Assembly (NCBI RefSeq): GCF_016428585.1
Contig: NZ_JAELVR010000003.1
Coordinates: forward strand, 186,001-250,000
Direction: 5' to 3'
DNA: 64,000 nucleotides
Origin: Sedimentitalea arenosa
Lineage (GTDB): Bacteria > Pseudomonadota > Alphaproteobacteria > Rhodobacterales > Rhodobacteraceae
A program made the position numbers and the translations under genes. Below, one piece after another: positions 56,561 through 64,000 of this stretch. Position 1 is the first letter of the stretch; every line of letters starts with the position of its first letter. The notes beneath the pieces are model-generated. The model had not been told where the DNA came from. It worked only from the letters and a program-made list of their open reading frames with translations, and ran no database searches.

Positions 56561-56584
56561 GTCTTGTCTCCTGATCCGGCGCTC

Positions 56585-57796
56585 TTACACGCGCTCAATG
56601 ATCGTTGCCGCGCCCATGCCGGACGCGATGCACAGGGTCGCGAGGCCGGTCTGCTTGCCGGTGCGTTCCAGCTCGTCCAGCAGCGTGCCGATGATGATCG
56701 CGCCCGTGGCCCCCAGCGGGTGACCCATCGCGATCGACCCGCCGTTGACGTTGACCAGCTCCGGGTCGACGTCGAACGCCTGCTGGAAGCGCAGCACGAC
56801 GCTGGCGAAGGCTTCGTTGACCTCGAACAGGTCGATGTCGCCGATCTCCATGCCGGAGTCCGCCAGGATCTTCTGCGTCACCGGCACCGGGCCGGTCAGC
56901 ATGATGGTGGGATCGGTGCCGATCTTGGCGGTCGCCTTGATCCGGGCGCGGGGCGTCAGGCCCCATTTCTCGCCGAATGCCTTGTTGCCGATCAGCACGG
57001 CAGCGGCGCCATCCACGATGCCCGAGGAGTTCCCGGCATGATGGATGTGCTCGATCTTCTCCAGATGCGGGTACTTCAGCAGCGCAACGTTATCAAAGCC
57101 CGGCATCTGCTCGCCCATCATCTGGAAGGCCGGGTTGAGGCTGCCGAGGCTCTGCATGTCCGTCTGCGGGCGCATGTATTCGTCGTGATCCAGGATCGGC
57201 AATCCGTTCTGGTCGCGCACGGTGATGACGGATTTCGAGAACCGCTGCTCGTCCCAGGCCTGCTTGGCGCGGCGCTGGGATTCCATCGCCAGCGCGTCGG
57301 CCTGGTCGCGGGTAAAGCCGTATTCGGTGGCGATGATGTCGGCCGAAATGCCCTGCGGCACGAAATAGCTGTCGAACGCGACCGTGGGATCGGCCGCGAT
57401 GGCGGCACCGTCGCTGCCCATCGGCACCCGGCCCATCATCTCGACCCCGCCGGCGATATAGGCGTCACCCGCCCCGCCGCGCACCTGGTTCGCGGCCAGG
57501 TTCACGGCCTCCATGCCGCTGGCGCAGAACCGGTTGATCGCAAGGCCCGGGATCGTCTCGTCGAGATCGGAGGCCAGAACGGCAGAGCGCGCAAGGCAGC
57601 CGCCCTGTTCCATCACCTGGGTCACGTTGCCCCAGATCACGTCCTCGACCGCGTGACCGTCGAGATTGTTGCGCTCCTTCACCGCGTTCAGCGTCAGGGC
57701 GGACAGGCGCAGGCTGGTGACTTCGTGCAGGCTGCCATCCTTGCGGCCCTTGCCGCGCGGAGTGCGCAGCGCGTCGTAGATATAGGCTTCGGTCAT
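56585..57796 (-). CDS. fadA: Acetyl-CoA C-acyltransferase (3-ketoacyl-CoA thiolase)
   Basis: Last step of beta-oxidation. 403 aa: nucleophile Cys in [11 protein letters not shown] at about 90, HEV-type and GHPLGATG histidine at about 355, and the C-terminal [11 protein letters not shown] cysteine. Between GST and fadB on the same strand; forms the trifunctional fad cluster with fadB. Confidence 0.97.
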   Translation of the reverse strand: MTEAYIYDALRTPRGKGRKDGSLHEVTSLRLSALTLNAVKERNNLDGHAVEDVIWGNVTQVMEQGGCLARSAVLASDLDETIPGLAINRFCASGMEAVNLAANQVRGGAGDAYIAGGVEMMGRVPMGSDGAAIAADPTVAFDSYFVPQGISADIIATEYGFTRDQADALAMESQRRAKQAWDEQRFSKSVITVRDQNGLPILDHDEYMRPQTDMQSLGSLNPAFQMMGEQMPGFDNVALLKYPHLEKIEHIHHAGNSSGIVDGAAAVLIGNKAFGEKWGLTPRARIKATAKIGTDPTIMLTGPVPVTQKILADSGMEIGDIDLFEVNEAFASVVLRFQQAFDVDPELVNVNGGSIAMGHPLGATGAIIIGTLLDELERTGKQTGLATLCIASGMGAATIIERV

Positions 57797-57809
57797 GGGT
57801 TTCTCTCCT

Positions 57810-58448
57810 TCAGGCGCGGTCCGCGGGGGAACCGGGCATCAGATCGTAGGGGGCTTTCCAGCCCGGTGTTTGCGAAAGACGCGTCAGCCACGCGTCGATA
57901 TGGGGCCAGTCGGCCCTGTCGAACCCGAAAGGTTCGGGATAGTAGAGGTAGCCGCAGCAGGACAGGTCGGCATTGGTGATGCCGTCGCCGACGATCCAGT
58001 CGCGCCCCTCCAGATGCGCATTCAGCAGCTCGTAGGCGCCCTTGAGCCGGCCCTGGTTGAACGCGATAACCTCGGCCGGGCGCTTGTCCTCGGGCAGGAA
58101 GTTCATCAGGAACCGCGTCATCCCGGCCGTCGAGCTGAGCTTGTGGTTGTCCCAGAGCACCCAACGGAAGATCTCGTAGTTCTCGTCCCGGGTCTTGCCG
58201 CCGAACTTGCCCGATTTCTCGGTGACATAGGCCTGGATCGCGCCGGATTGCCCGGTCTTGAAATCGCCGTCCACCAGCACCGGGGCTTCGCCGAGGGCGT
58301 TCACATTCGCGCGGTACTCCGGGGAGCGGGTTTCCCCGTTGAAGAAGTCGACGAAGACCGGCTCCCAGTCCAGACCCGAGAGTTCCAGCGCCAGCGCTGC
58401 CTTGTAGGAGTTTCCGCTTTCACCGAAGCAGTAGAGTTTCATGGTCAT
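57810..58448 (-). CDS. Glutathione S-transferase family protein
   Basis: 212 aa: N-terminal thioredoxin-like domain with FGESGNSYKAALALELSG (active Ser/Tyr region about 7-12) and the EAPVLVDGDFKTGQSGAI motif at about 56-73, then an all-alpha C-domain. It sits 13 nt upstream of fadA on the same strand, inside the fatty-acid cluster; roseobacter GST genes in such clusters may handle reactive enoyl or lipid peroxide products (inference). AAAGG site before the ATG at 58448. Confidence 0.92.
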   Translation of the reverse strand: MTMKLYCFGESGNSYKAALALELSGLDWEPVFVDFFNGETRSPEYRANVNALGEAPVLVDGDFKTGQSGAIQAYVTEKSGKFGGKTRDENYEIFRWVLWDNHKLSSTAGMTRFLMNFLPEDKRPAEVIAFNQGRLKGAYELLNAHLEGRDWIVGDGITNADLSCCGYLYYPEPFGFDRADWPHIDAWLTRLSQTPGWKAPYDLMPGSPADRA

Positions 58449-58475
58449 GGTCGGCCTTTCGATTGTGATGGCGGA

Positions 58476-58496
58476 GCGGGGGTTTCACACCCCCGC
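58476..58496. other. Hairpin next to the intergenic repeat
   Basis: GCGGGGGT (58476-58483) and ACCCCCGC (58489-58496) with a 5-nt loop, directly before copy 1 of the inverted roseobacter repeat and 28 nt upstream of the GST start. Acts perhaps as leader structure or terminator of the upstream dehydrogenase. Confidence 0.5.
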
Positions 58497-58504
58497 ACCC
58501 CCGT

Positions 58505-58527
58505 GGAGTATTTCGACGAAGATGAAG
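58505..58527 (+). repeat. Intergenic repeat copy 1
   Basis: GGAGTATTTCGACGAAGATG (58505-58524, extends three bases). The inverted partner at 58667-58688 matches at 19 of 22 positions. GGAGTATTT...GAAGATGAA strings are a common roseobacter intergenic element. Confidence 0.65.
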
Positions 58528-58666
58528 CAGCGGCGCCTTGGCGATAACCGGACGTTAACCTCGATGGGGCAGCCTCGCGGATGCGGTACAGGCTGGAGAG
58601 CCGATGACCGCCGAAGGTGAAGACGCCCCCGTCCGGATGGCAGTCGCCCAGTGGCGGGGGCGCATT

Positions 58667-58700
58667 TTCATCTTCGGAAAAATACTCCCGCCGGAGGCGG
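58667..58700 (-). repeat. Intergenic repeat copy 2 with terminator-like hairpin
   Basis: Reverse strand reads CCGCC-TCC-GGCGG (58688-58700) then GAGTATTTTT and CGAAGATGAA. The hairpin followed by ATTTTT resembles a terminator for the dehydrogenase gene that stops at 58735 on the same strand, so this repeat copy seems to double as its terminator. Confidence 0.65.
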
Positions 58701-58734
58701 TCCTGCGTTTCCGCTTGCGATGGTGTTCGCAGGG

Positions 58735-59874
58735 TCAAAGCGACCTCGCAATCAGCTCTTTCATGATCTCGTTGGTGCCGCCGTAGATGCGCTGCACCCG
58801 TGCATCCGTCCACATTTCGGCGATGGCGTATTCCTGCATGTAGCCATAGCCGCCGTGCAGCTGCAGGCAGGCGTCGAGCACTTCGCCCTGGGTGTCGGTG
58901 GTCCAGTATTTCGCCATCGCGGCCTTCTCGACGCTCAGGTTGCCCGCGATCAGGTCGCGGATGCAGTCGTCCAGGAAGGCTTCCGCCACCTTGAGCTTGG
59001 TCTTGCATTCCGCCAGCTGGAACCGCGTGTTCTGGAACTGAAGCAGGTTGCCGCCAAACGCTTCACGCTCCTTGCAATAGGCGATGGTGCGTTCGACCGC
59101 ACCCTGCATCGCGCCGACCGATTCGACCGCGATGATCAGCCGTTCCTGCGGCAATTGCTGCATCATCTGGTAGAAGCCGCGCCCTTCCTCGCCGCCGAGG
59201 ATGTTCTCGGGCGGGATCTCCACGTCGTCGAAGAACAGCTCGGACGTGTCCGACGCGTGCTTGCCGATCTTGTCGAGGTTGCGCCCGCGGGTGAAGCCTT
59301 CGGCGCCCTCGGTCTCGACCGCCACCAGCGAGATGCCCTTGGCGCCGAGCGAAGGATCGGTCTTGGCGGCCACGAGGATCAGGTCGGCATGCTGGCCGTT
59401 GGTGATGAAGGTCTTCTGCCCGCTCAGCCTGTAGGCGTTGCCGTCCCTGACCGCCTTCGTCTTGATCGCCTGCACGTCCGAGCCGGCCGAGGGTTCGGTC
59501 ATCGCCAGGGCGCCGACCATCTCGCCGCGCGCCATTTTCGGCAGCCAGGCCTTCTTCTGCTCTTCCGAGCCGTAGGCCAGCACGTAATGCGCCACGATGC
59601 CCGAATGGATGCTGTTGCCCCAGCTGGCCAGGTTGGCCCGTGCGGCCTCCATCAGGATCACCGCTTCGTGGCCGAAATCGCCGCCGGCGCCGCCGTATTC
59701 CTCGGGGATCGAGGAGCAGAGCAGGCCCAGTTCGCCCGCCTGCGGCCAGATGCTCTTGTCCATCTCGCCCTGGGTGCGCCATTTCTCGATCTGCGGCACC
59801 CAGGCGTCTTCGAAGAAAGTGCGGGCCATTTCGGCCAGCATCCGGTGTTCGTCGGTCATCCAGCTTTGGGACAT
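58735..59874 (-). CDS. Acyl-CoA dehydrogenase (short/medium chain)
   Basis: 379 aa with standard ACAD domains: N-terminal helices, central beta ([18 protein letters not shown] at about 120-137), C-terminal helical domain; catalytic Glu in [14 protein letters not shown] region near the end (Glu about 370, IVD-like position uncertain). FAD-dependent first step of acyl-CoA oxidation. AAGGAG site before the ATG at 59874. Between GST-fadA and the large fadE on the same strand. Substrate could be short-chain or branched acyl-CoA. Confidence 0.94.
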   Translation of the reverse strand: MSQSWMTDEHRMLAEMARTFFEDAWVPQIEKWRTQGEMDKSIWPQAGELGLLCSSIPEEYGGAGGDFGHEAVILMEAARANLASWGNSIHSGIVAHYVLAYGSEEQKKAWLPKMARGEMVGALAMTEPSAGSDVQAIKTKAVRDGNAYRLSGQKTFITNGQHADLILVAAKTDPSLGAKGISLVAVETEGAEGFTRGRNLDKIGKHASDTSELFFDDVEIPPENILGGEEGRGFYQMMQQLPQERLIIAVESVGAMQGAVERTIAYCKEREAFGGNLLQFQNTRFQLAECKTKLKVAEAFLDDCIRDLIAGNLSVEKAAMAKYWTTDTQGEVLDACLQLHGGYGYMQEYAIAEMWTDARVQRIYGGTNEIMKELIARSL

Positions 59875-60074
59875 GGGCGCTCCTTACGTCTTGTGGGGGT
59901 CGATCCCGGCCATGTGCCGGCCGGGTCGGGTCGCGTCGATCTCGCCGCGCAGGTCATCCACGTCACTGAACGCAAGGGCCCGCTCGCACATGCCTGCGCC
60001 GCCGGTCCGGGCGGCGGCAGGGCTGTGGGTCGGGCAAACGCGGTTCGGCATGATGTCCTGCAGCGAGAGTCAGG

Positions 60075-60105
60075 GGCGCGGCGACCCGCTTGGGGCCGCC
60101 GCGCC
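60075..60105 (-). terminator. Hairpin downstream of the large acyl-CoA dehydrogenase
   Basis: GGCGCGGCG (60075-60083) and CGCCGCGCC (60097-60105) with a 13-nt loop, 6 nt after the stop codon on the reverse strand. No T-tract. The rest of the 59875-60111 gap holds no gene. Confidence 0.55.
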
Positions 60106-60111
60106 GAGGGA

Positions 60112-61893
60112 TCAGAAGTTCGCCGCGTCCAGCGCCATCACCGTGTCCGCCCCGGTCTGGATGCGGGTCAGGTGCAGCGCCGTCGCCGGCAGTTGACGCG
60201 CCATGTAGTAGCGCCCCGTGGCCAGCTTTGTCTCGTGGAACGCCGCGTCAGCGGTGCCCGACTTCAGCGCGTCCATCGAGGCCTTCGCCATCCGGGCCCA
60301 CATCAGGCCCAGGCAGACATGGCCGAACATGTGCATGAAGTCGGTCGAGCCGGCCAGCGCGTTGTTCGGGTTCTTCATGCCGTTCTGCATGAAATACATG
60401 CCGGCGGCCTGCAGGTCCTTGGACGCCGCCTTGAGCGGCTCGAGGAAATCCCGGTCGAAGGCTTCGTCCTGGCCGGCATTCTCCTTGGCATAGCTCTTCA
60501 CCAGGTCGAAGAAGGCCATCACGTGCTTGCCGCCGTCCTGCGCCAGCTTGCGGCCGACGAGGTCGAGCGCCTGAACGCCATTGGCGCCTTCGTAGATCAT
60601 CGCGATGCGGGCGTCGCGGGTGAACTGCGACATGCCCCATTCCTCGATATAGCCGTGCCCGCCATAGACCTGCTGGGCCTGCACCGTCATGTCATAGCCC
60701 TGATCGGTCAGGAAGCCCTTGATGACCGGGGTCAGCAGCGACACGAGGCCGTCGGCGTCCTTGTCTTGGCTGCGATGGGCGCGGTCGATCATCGTGGCGC
60801 CCCACAGGATGAAGGCCCGGGCACCCTCGACGAAGGATTTCTGGTCCATCAGGCTGCGGCGGATATCCGGGTGCACGATCAGCGGATCGGCCGGGCCGTC
60901 CGGGTTCTTCGCGCCGGTCACGTCGCGGCCCTGCAGGCGGTCCTTGGCGTATTCCAGCGCGTTCTGATAGGCCGCGTCGGCCTGGGCCAGGCCCTGCATG
61001 CCGACGCCCAGGCGGGCCTCGTTCATCATGGTGAACATGGCGCGCATGCCCTTGTGCTCCTCGCCCAGCAGGTAGCCGGTCGCCTCGTCATAGTTCATGA
61101 CGCAGGTCGAGTTGCCATGGATGCCCATCTTCTCCTCGATCTTGCCGCAGGTCACGCCGTTGCGCGCGCCCAGGCTGCCGTCCTCGTTGACCATGAACTT
61201 CGGCACGATGAAGAGCGACACGCCCTTGATGCCCTCGGGGCCGCCGACGATCTTGGCCAGCACCAGGTGGACGATGTTGTCGGCCATGTCATGCTCGCCG
61301 GAGGAGATGAAGATCTTCTGGCCCGAGATCTTGTAGCTGCCGTCGCCCTGCGGTTCCGCCTTGGTGCGCATCAGGCCGAGGTCGGTGCCGCAATGCGGCT
61401 CGGTCAGGTTCATGGTGCCGGTCCATTCGCAGGACACCATCTTGGGCAGGTACATGTCCTTCTGCGCGTCGGTGCCGTGCGCAAGGATCGCGCTGGCCGC
61501 GCCGTGGGTCAGGCCCTGGTACATGGTGAACGCCTGGTTGGCGGCCGAGAACATCTCGCCCACGGCGGTTCCGATCAGGTAGGGCATGTTCTGCCCGCCA
61601 TACTGCTCGGGCATGTCCAGACCCGGCCAGCCGCCTTCCTTGACCTGCTCGAACGCCGCCTTGAAGCCGGTCGGCGTGCGCACCACGCCGTTCTCCAGCG
61701 TGCAGCCCTCGGTGTCGCCCACGGCGTTCAGCGGCTGCAGCACTTCCGAGCTGATCTTGCCGGCTTCCTCCAGGATGGCGCTGGTGAAGTCGGGCTCCAG
61801 CTCGTCATATCCGGGAATGTCGGTCTCGGTGATCTTCAGCACGTCGTGCAGAAGGAATTGCATGTCCTTGGTCGGGGCGGTGTAGCTTGGCAT
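60112..61893 (-). CDS. Long-chain-type acyl-CoA dehydrogenase (DmdC-like)
   Basis: 593 aa: ACAD domains followed by an extra C-terminal helical domain (acyl-CoA dehydrogenase C-terminal type). [21 protein letters not shown] at about 160-180 (part shown), and the catalytic Glu in [19 protein letters not shown] near 430. This architecture includes Ruegeria DmdC, which oxidises methylmercaptopropionyl-CoA, and many paralogues for fatty acyl-CoA; without dmdB/dmdD neighbours a general fatty-acid role is more likely. Lies 58 nt downstream of a MerR gene on the same strand, so it is probably under its control. Confidence 0.92.
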   Translation of the reverse strand: MPSYTAPTKDMQFLLHDVLKITETDIPGYDELEPDFTSAILEEAGKISSEVLQPLNAVGDTEGCTLENGVVRTPTGFKAAFEQVKEGGWPGLDMPEQYGGQNMPYLIGTAVGEMFSAANQAFTMYQGLTHGAASAILAHGTDAQKDMYLPKMVSCEWTGTMNLTEPHCGTDLGLMRTKAEPQGDGSYKISGQKIFISSGEHDMADNIVHLVLAKIVGGPEGIKGVSLFIVPKFMVNEDGSLGARNGVTCGKIEEKMGIHGNSTCVMNYDEATGYLLGEEHKGMRAMFTMMNEARLGVGMQGLAQADAAYQNALEYAKDRLQGRDVTGAKNPDGPADPLIVHPDIRRSLMDQKSFVEGARAFILWGATMIDRAHRSQDKDADGLVSLLTPVIKGFLTDQGYDMTVQAQQVYGGHGYIEEWGMSQFTRDARIAMIYEGANGVQALDLVGRKLAQDGGKHVMAFFDLVKSYAKENAGQDEAFDRDFLEPLKAASKDLQAAGMYFMQNGMKNPNNALAGSTDFMHMFGHVCLGLMWARMAKASMDALKSGTADAAFHETKLATGRYYMARQLPATALHLTRIQTGADTVMALDAANF

Positions 61894-61951
61894 CTCGGTT
61901 GTTCCTGTTGATTCAGTGTGGTCGATAGTCGGCAGTCGGGACCTTATGCGG

Positions 61952-62353
61952 TCACTCGGCGGCTTTCCGGTCCGGCCGGGCGTTGGCGATGATCTTCTCG
62001 CCCCATTCCAGCTGGCTCTTCAGTTCGTCGATCGCCTGGGTCAGCTCGTCGCGCTGACGTTCCATGTCGGCCAGACGTTCGCGGGCGATGTCGTAGGTGC
62101 GCACCAGTTGCGTGTGCTGCTGGTCGCCCATGTGGTAGAGGTCCAGCAACTGGCGGATCTCTTCCAGGCTGAAGCCGAAGCGCTTGCCGCGCAGGATCAG
62201 CTTCAGGCGAGCCCGGTCACGCTTGGTGAACAGGCGGCGTTGCCCGTCGCGGACGGGAAACAGCAATTCCTTGGATTCGTAGAACCGCAGGGTGCGCGGC
62301 GTCACGTCGAACGCGTCGCACATTTCGCGGATCGTCATCATGTCATCGGTCAT
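61952..62353 (-). CDS. MerR-family regulator 1
   Basis: 133 aa: winged helix [26 protein letters not shown] (part) with a Tyr/Glu-containing effector helix and a C-terminal coiled coil ([19 protein letters not shown]). Lacks metal-binding cysteines, so of the LiuR/SoxR-unrelated acyl-CoA-pathway type. 58 nt upstream of the large dehydrogenase, co-directional. Paralogous to regulator 2 just upstream. ACGT-rich elements sit 71-103 nt upstream of its start. Confidence 0.93.
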   Translation of the reverse strand: MTDDMMTIREMCDAFDVTPRTLRFYESKELLFPVRDGQRRLFTKRDRARLKLILRGKRFGFSLEEIRQLLDLYHMGDQQHTQLVRTYDIARERLADMERQRDELTQAIDELKSQLEWGEKIIANARPDRKAAE

Positions 62354-62423
62354 AACTCATACTCTCGGTATCCGTGCTCACGAGAGGTAGGTGAGGGCGA
62401 TGGCATGAGATTGCAACAGGCAG

Positions 62424-62456
62424 TTGACGTTGACGTAAGCTGAACGTCACGTCACT
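62424..62456. promoter_or_regulatory. ACGT-rich MerR operator candidate
   Basis: TTGACGTTGACGTAAG (62424-62439) resembles the ACGT-based palindromes of LiuR-type MerR regulators; ACGTCACGTCACT (62444-62456) is the inverse of the 13-mer upstream of prpE. Position 71-103 nt upstream of MerR 1 fits autoregulation. Confidence 0.55.
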
Positions 62457-62546
62457 TCGCGCGGAGTTCGGAATGCCGGTCAAAGGCTCCGCCGGATGGC
62501 CGGAAACCGGATCGCGCCGGCCCGCTGTCCGGTCGTCCTTTCGGGG

Positions 62547-62915
62547 TCAGGCGAGGTTGGCGGCGGTCTCGTCGCGCAGGGTCTTCAGCTCGTGAATCGC
62601 CTCCTGGAGCTGCTCCAGCTGGCTCTCCAACTCGACCATCTGGCGATCGGCCATCTCGATGAAGGCCTGCGCCTGCGCGTCGGTGCCTTCCTTCTCGTAG
62701 ATCAGCAGCCACTGGCGGATGTCTTCCAGCTGGAAACCGTATTTGCGCCCGCGCAGGATCAGGCTCATCCGGGCCGATTCCCGCGGTCCGTAGAACCGGG
62801 CGCGGCCTTCGCGGTCCGGTTGCAGCAACTCGATGTACTCGTAATAGCGAAGGGTGCGCGGCGTCACGTCGAACTTGGCGCACATTTCCTTGAATGACAG
62901 ACGTGAGTCGGACAT
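62547..62915 (-). CDS. MerR-family regulator 2
   Basis: 122 aa MerR protein: [27 protein letters not shown] (part) winged helix and a C-terminal coiled coil (ELESQLEQLQEAIHELKTL). Strikingly similar to regulator 1 (shared [15 protein letters not shown] and RLRGKxFGF-like stretches), so probably a tandem duplication. AGAGGA ribosome site. Likely controls fatty-acid or branched-chain acyl-CoA genes; effector unknown. Confidence 0.93.
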   Translation of the reverse strand: MSDSRLSFKEMCAKFDVTPRTLRYYEYIELLQPDREGRARFYGPRESARMSLILRGRKYGFQLEDIRQWLLIYEKEGTDAQAQAFIEMADRQMVELESQLEQLQEAIHELKTLRDETAANLA

Positions 62916-63038
62916 GCGTTCCTCTTCCCTGATGCTCAAACCGTAGGCGCAAGTCAGACCGAGCGCAACCAGCGGGCTTGCCCTTTGGCGCGCGGGCTGA
63001 TCATAAGGGCGCCACGTCGGAAACAGGAGATTGGAGCC

Positions 63039-63458
63039 ATGGTCGACAAGGTCAAGCTGGCGCGTCAGTTCATCGAGGCGATCCCGCATTCCAGGGCGCT
63101 CAACATGCAGCTGACGGATATCGGCGCAGGCACCGCCACGATCGAAATGCCCTATGACGACCGCCTGATCGGCGACCCCAAGACCGGGGTGATCCACGGC
63201 GGCGCGGTCTCGGCCATGATGGACACCTGCTGCGGCGCGGCGGTGATGAGCCACCCCTCCGCCCCCGGCGGCACCGCCACCATCGATCTCAGGATCGACT
63301 ACATGCGCGCCGCGACGCCGGGTCAGTCGATCCGCACCACCGCGACCTGCTATCACATCACCCGCAACGTCGCCTTCGTGCGCGCCACCGCCACCGATGA
63401 CGACATGGACCGCCCGGTCGCCACCGCGTCGGGCTCCTTCACCGTGGAGAAAGCCTGA
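63039..63458 (+). CDS. PaaI-type acyl-CoA thioesterase
   Basis: 139 aa hotdog-fold thioesterase with GVIHGGAVSAMMDTCCG (catalytic His/Gly helix about 50-66). Hydrolyses acyl-CoA to acid. GGAG ribosome site before the ATG. Its stop overlaps the next start (TGATG at 63456-63460), so the two thioesterase genes are coupled. Divergent from the MerR genes across 123 bp. Confidence 0.93.
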   Translation: MVDKVKLARQFIEAIPHSRALNMQLTDIGAGTATIEMPYDDRLIGDPKTGVIHGGAVSAMMDTCCGAAVMSHPSAPGGTATIDLRIDYMRAATPGQSIRTTATCYHITRNVAFVRATATDDDMDRPVATASGSFTVEKA

Positions 63459-63979
63459 TGGCCCGCACCCGCCCCGAACCGATGCAGGTGGTCAAGCAAC
63501 GCCGCGACGCCGCGCTCAAGGCGCTGGTGGAGGGCGTGCCCTATATCCGTTTTCTCGGGATAGAATTCGACCGCCGCGGCGACGAGCTGACCGGCCTGCT
63601 CAAGTTCGACGACAAGCTGATCGGCAACCCGTTCCTGCCCGCCATCCATGGCGGCGTGACCGCGGCCTTCCTCGAAACCACCTCGATCATCACGCTCAGC
63701 TGGGCCTACCTCTGGCCCGATATCGAAAGCGGCGCGATCGACACCGAAAAGCTGGCCGCCGGCGATCTGCCGCGCCTGCCCAAGACGATCGACTTCACCG
63801 TCGACTACCTGCGCTCGGGCCTGCCGCGCGACGCCTATGCGCGCGCCACGGTCTGCCGCGCCGGACGGCGCTATGCCTCGGTGCGGGTCGAAGCCTGGCA
63901 GGACAACCGCGACAAGCTCTTCGCACAGGCCAACGGGCATTTCCTGATGCCGCCGACCGATGCATCCCGCAGCGGCTGA
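63458..63979 (+). CDS. Second PaaI-type thioesterase
   Basis: 173 aa hotdog protein, coupled to the first: AIHGGVTAAFLETTSI at about 65-80 is the hotdog active-site helix. Longer N-terminus than its partner; the tandem pair may form a heterodimeric or two-substrate thioesterase set that relieves acyl-CoA build-up. Ends 21 bp before the window edge. Confidence 0.9.
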   Translation: MARTRPEPMQVVKQRRDAALKALVEGVPYIRFLGIEFDRRGDELTGLLKFDDKLIGNPFLPAIHGGVTAAFLETTSIITLSWAYLWPDIESGAIDTEKLAAGDLPRLPKTIDFTVDYLRSGLPRDAYARATVCRAGRRYASVRVEAWQDNRDKLFAQANGHFLMPPTDASRSG

Positions 63980-64000
63980 GCAGGCGGGACCGATCACCCA

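Noticed and set aside
54701-57979. About 1090-codon open frame antisense to fadB, fadA
   Set aside because: Antisense to two well-conserved enzymes, no recognisable domain, composition of shadow frames.
60112-61893. Naming the large dehydrogenase dmdC outright
   Set aside because: The architecture fits, but DmdB/DmdD are absent and paralogues with fatty-acid roles are common.
58651-61911. About 1090-codon open frame antisense to the acyl-CoA dehydrogenases
   Set aside because: Same reasons; GC3-driven absence of stop codons, no domain pattern.

Overview
The window is a high-GC, gene-dense chromosomal segment from an alphaproteobacterium, most likely a marine Rhodobacteraceae (Roseobacter-group) species. 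This rests on the split cta cytochrome oxidase locus, the 599-codon LepA, the two-domain malic enzyme, propionyl-CoA synthetase, MeaB, paired MerR regulators beside fatty-acid oxidation genes, a long AcdB/DmdC-like acyl-CoA dehydrogenase, SPOR-like and RTX/Hint proteins of roseobacter type, and FnrL-type TTGAT-N4-ATCAA boxes. The species cannot be named from sequence alone. No rRNA, tRNA, insertion sequence, prophage or CRISPR array was seen. Nearly all genes are chromosomal core or common accessory genes, and no complete novel defence or mobile system is present.

Region by region. 1-5.3 kb: truncated tldD, divergent from an aa3-type cytochrome oxidase biogenesis operon (ctaC, ctaB, a 53-aa membrane ORF, ctaG, ctaE, SURF1) with a perfect FNR box between them. 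5.3-10.9 kb: thrC, an M16 peptidase, a GNAT acetyltransferase, a periplasmic MBL-fold protein and a GlcD-type FAD oxidoreductase, all rightward. 10.9-15.8 kb (leftward): orphan Tat-exported ABC substrate-binding protein, then the adenine-salvage group apt / RhtB exporter / mtnP, then a Tat-exported SYLF protein. 15.9-21.4 kb: di-haem cytochrome c peroxidase behind an overlapping Irr/FNR-type element, SulP transporter, meaB, rpmB, and a DUF2946-PCu(A)C copper pair. 21.5-26.7 kb (leftward): sirtuin, LysR regulator, Hint-domain protein, a small secreted protein and an RTX protein. 26.8-32.8 kb: lepA, a 600-bp gene-poor gap, small envelope proteins, DsrE and rhodanese proteins, an FNR-controlled small membrane protein, an alpha/beta hydrolase. 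32.8-41.9 kb: glyA, nadK, an acyl-CoA synthetase, an amidase, an EEP-family nuclease/phosphatase, prpE with an elaborate promoter. 41.9-49.1 kb: maeB, divergent from a pyrimidine/deoxynucleoside catabolic operon (VOC-cupin protein, cdd, deoA, deoB, upp). 49.1-54.4 kb: a SPOR-like secreted protein without a SPOR domain, a degenerate M48-like membrane protein, an acyl-CoA synthetase, a sulfotransferase, a FUSC-type membrane protein. 54.4-63 kb (leftward): a fatty-acid oxidation cluster (fadB, fadA, GST, two acyl-CoA dehydrogenases, two MerR regulators). 63-64 kb: two PaaI-type thioesterases.

Functional threads. Oxygen/redox control: FNR-type sites precede the oxidase operon, the peroxidase and a small membrane protein. 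Acyl-CoA metabolism: prpE, two acyl-CoA synthetases, the fad cluster, thioesterases, meaB and maeB could jointly degrade fatty and short-chain acids, and a 13-bp sequence is shared between the prpE promoter and the MerR intergenic region. Nucleoside salvage: mtnP-apt and cdd-deoA-deoB-upp. The most interesting signals are regulatory (composite Irr/FNR site, class II FNR promoter on a 64-aa membrane protein, prpE promoter arrays, leaderless-type promoters, an inverted roseobacter intergenic repeat) rather than a new multi-gene system. All functional calls are by reading sequence and family knowledge; no database search was run.
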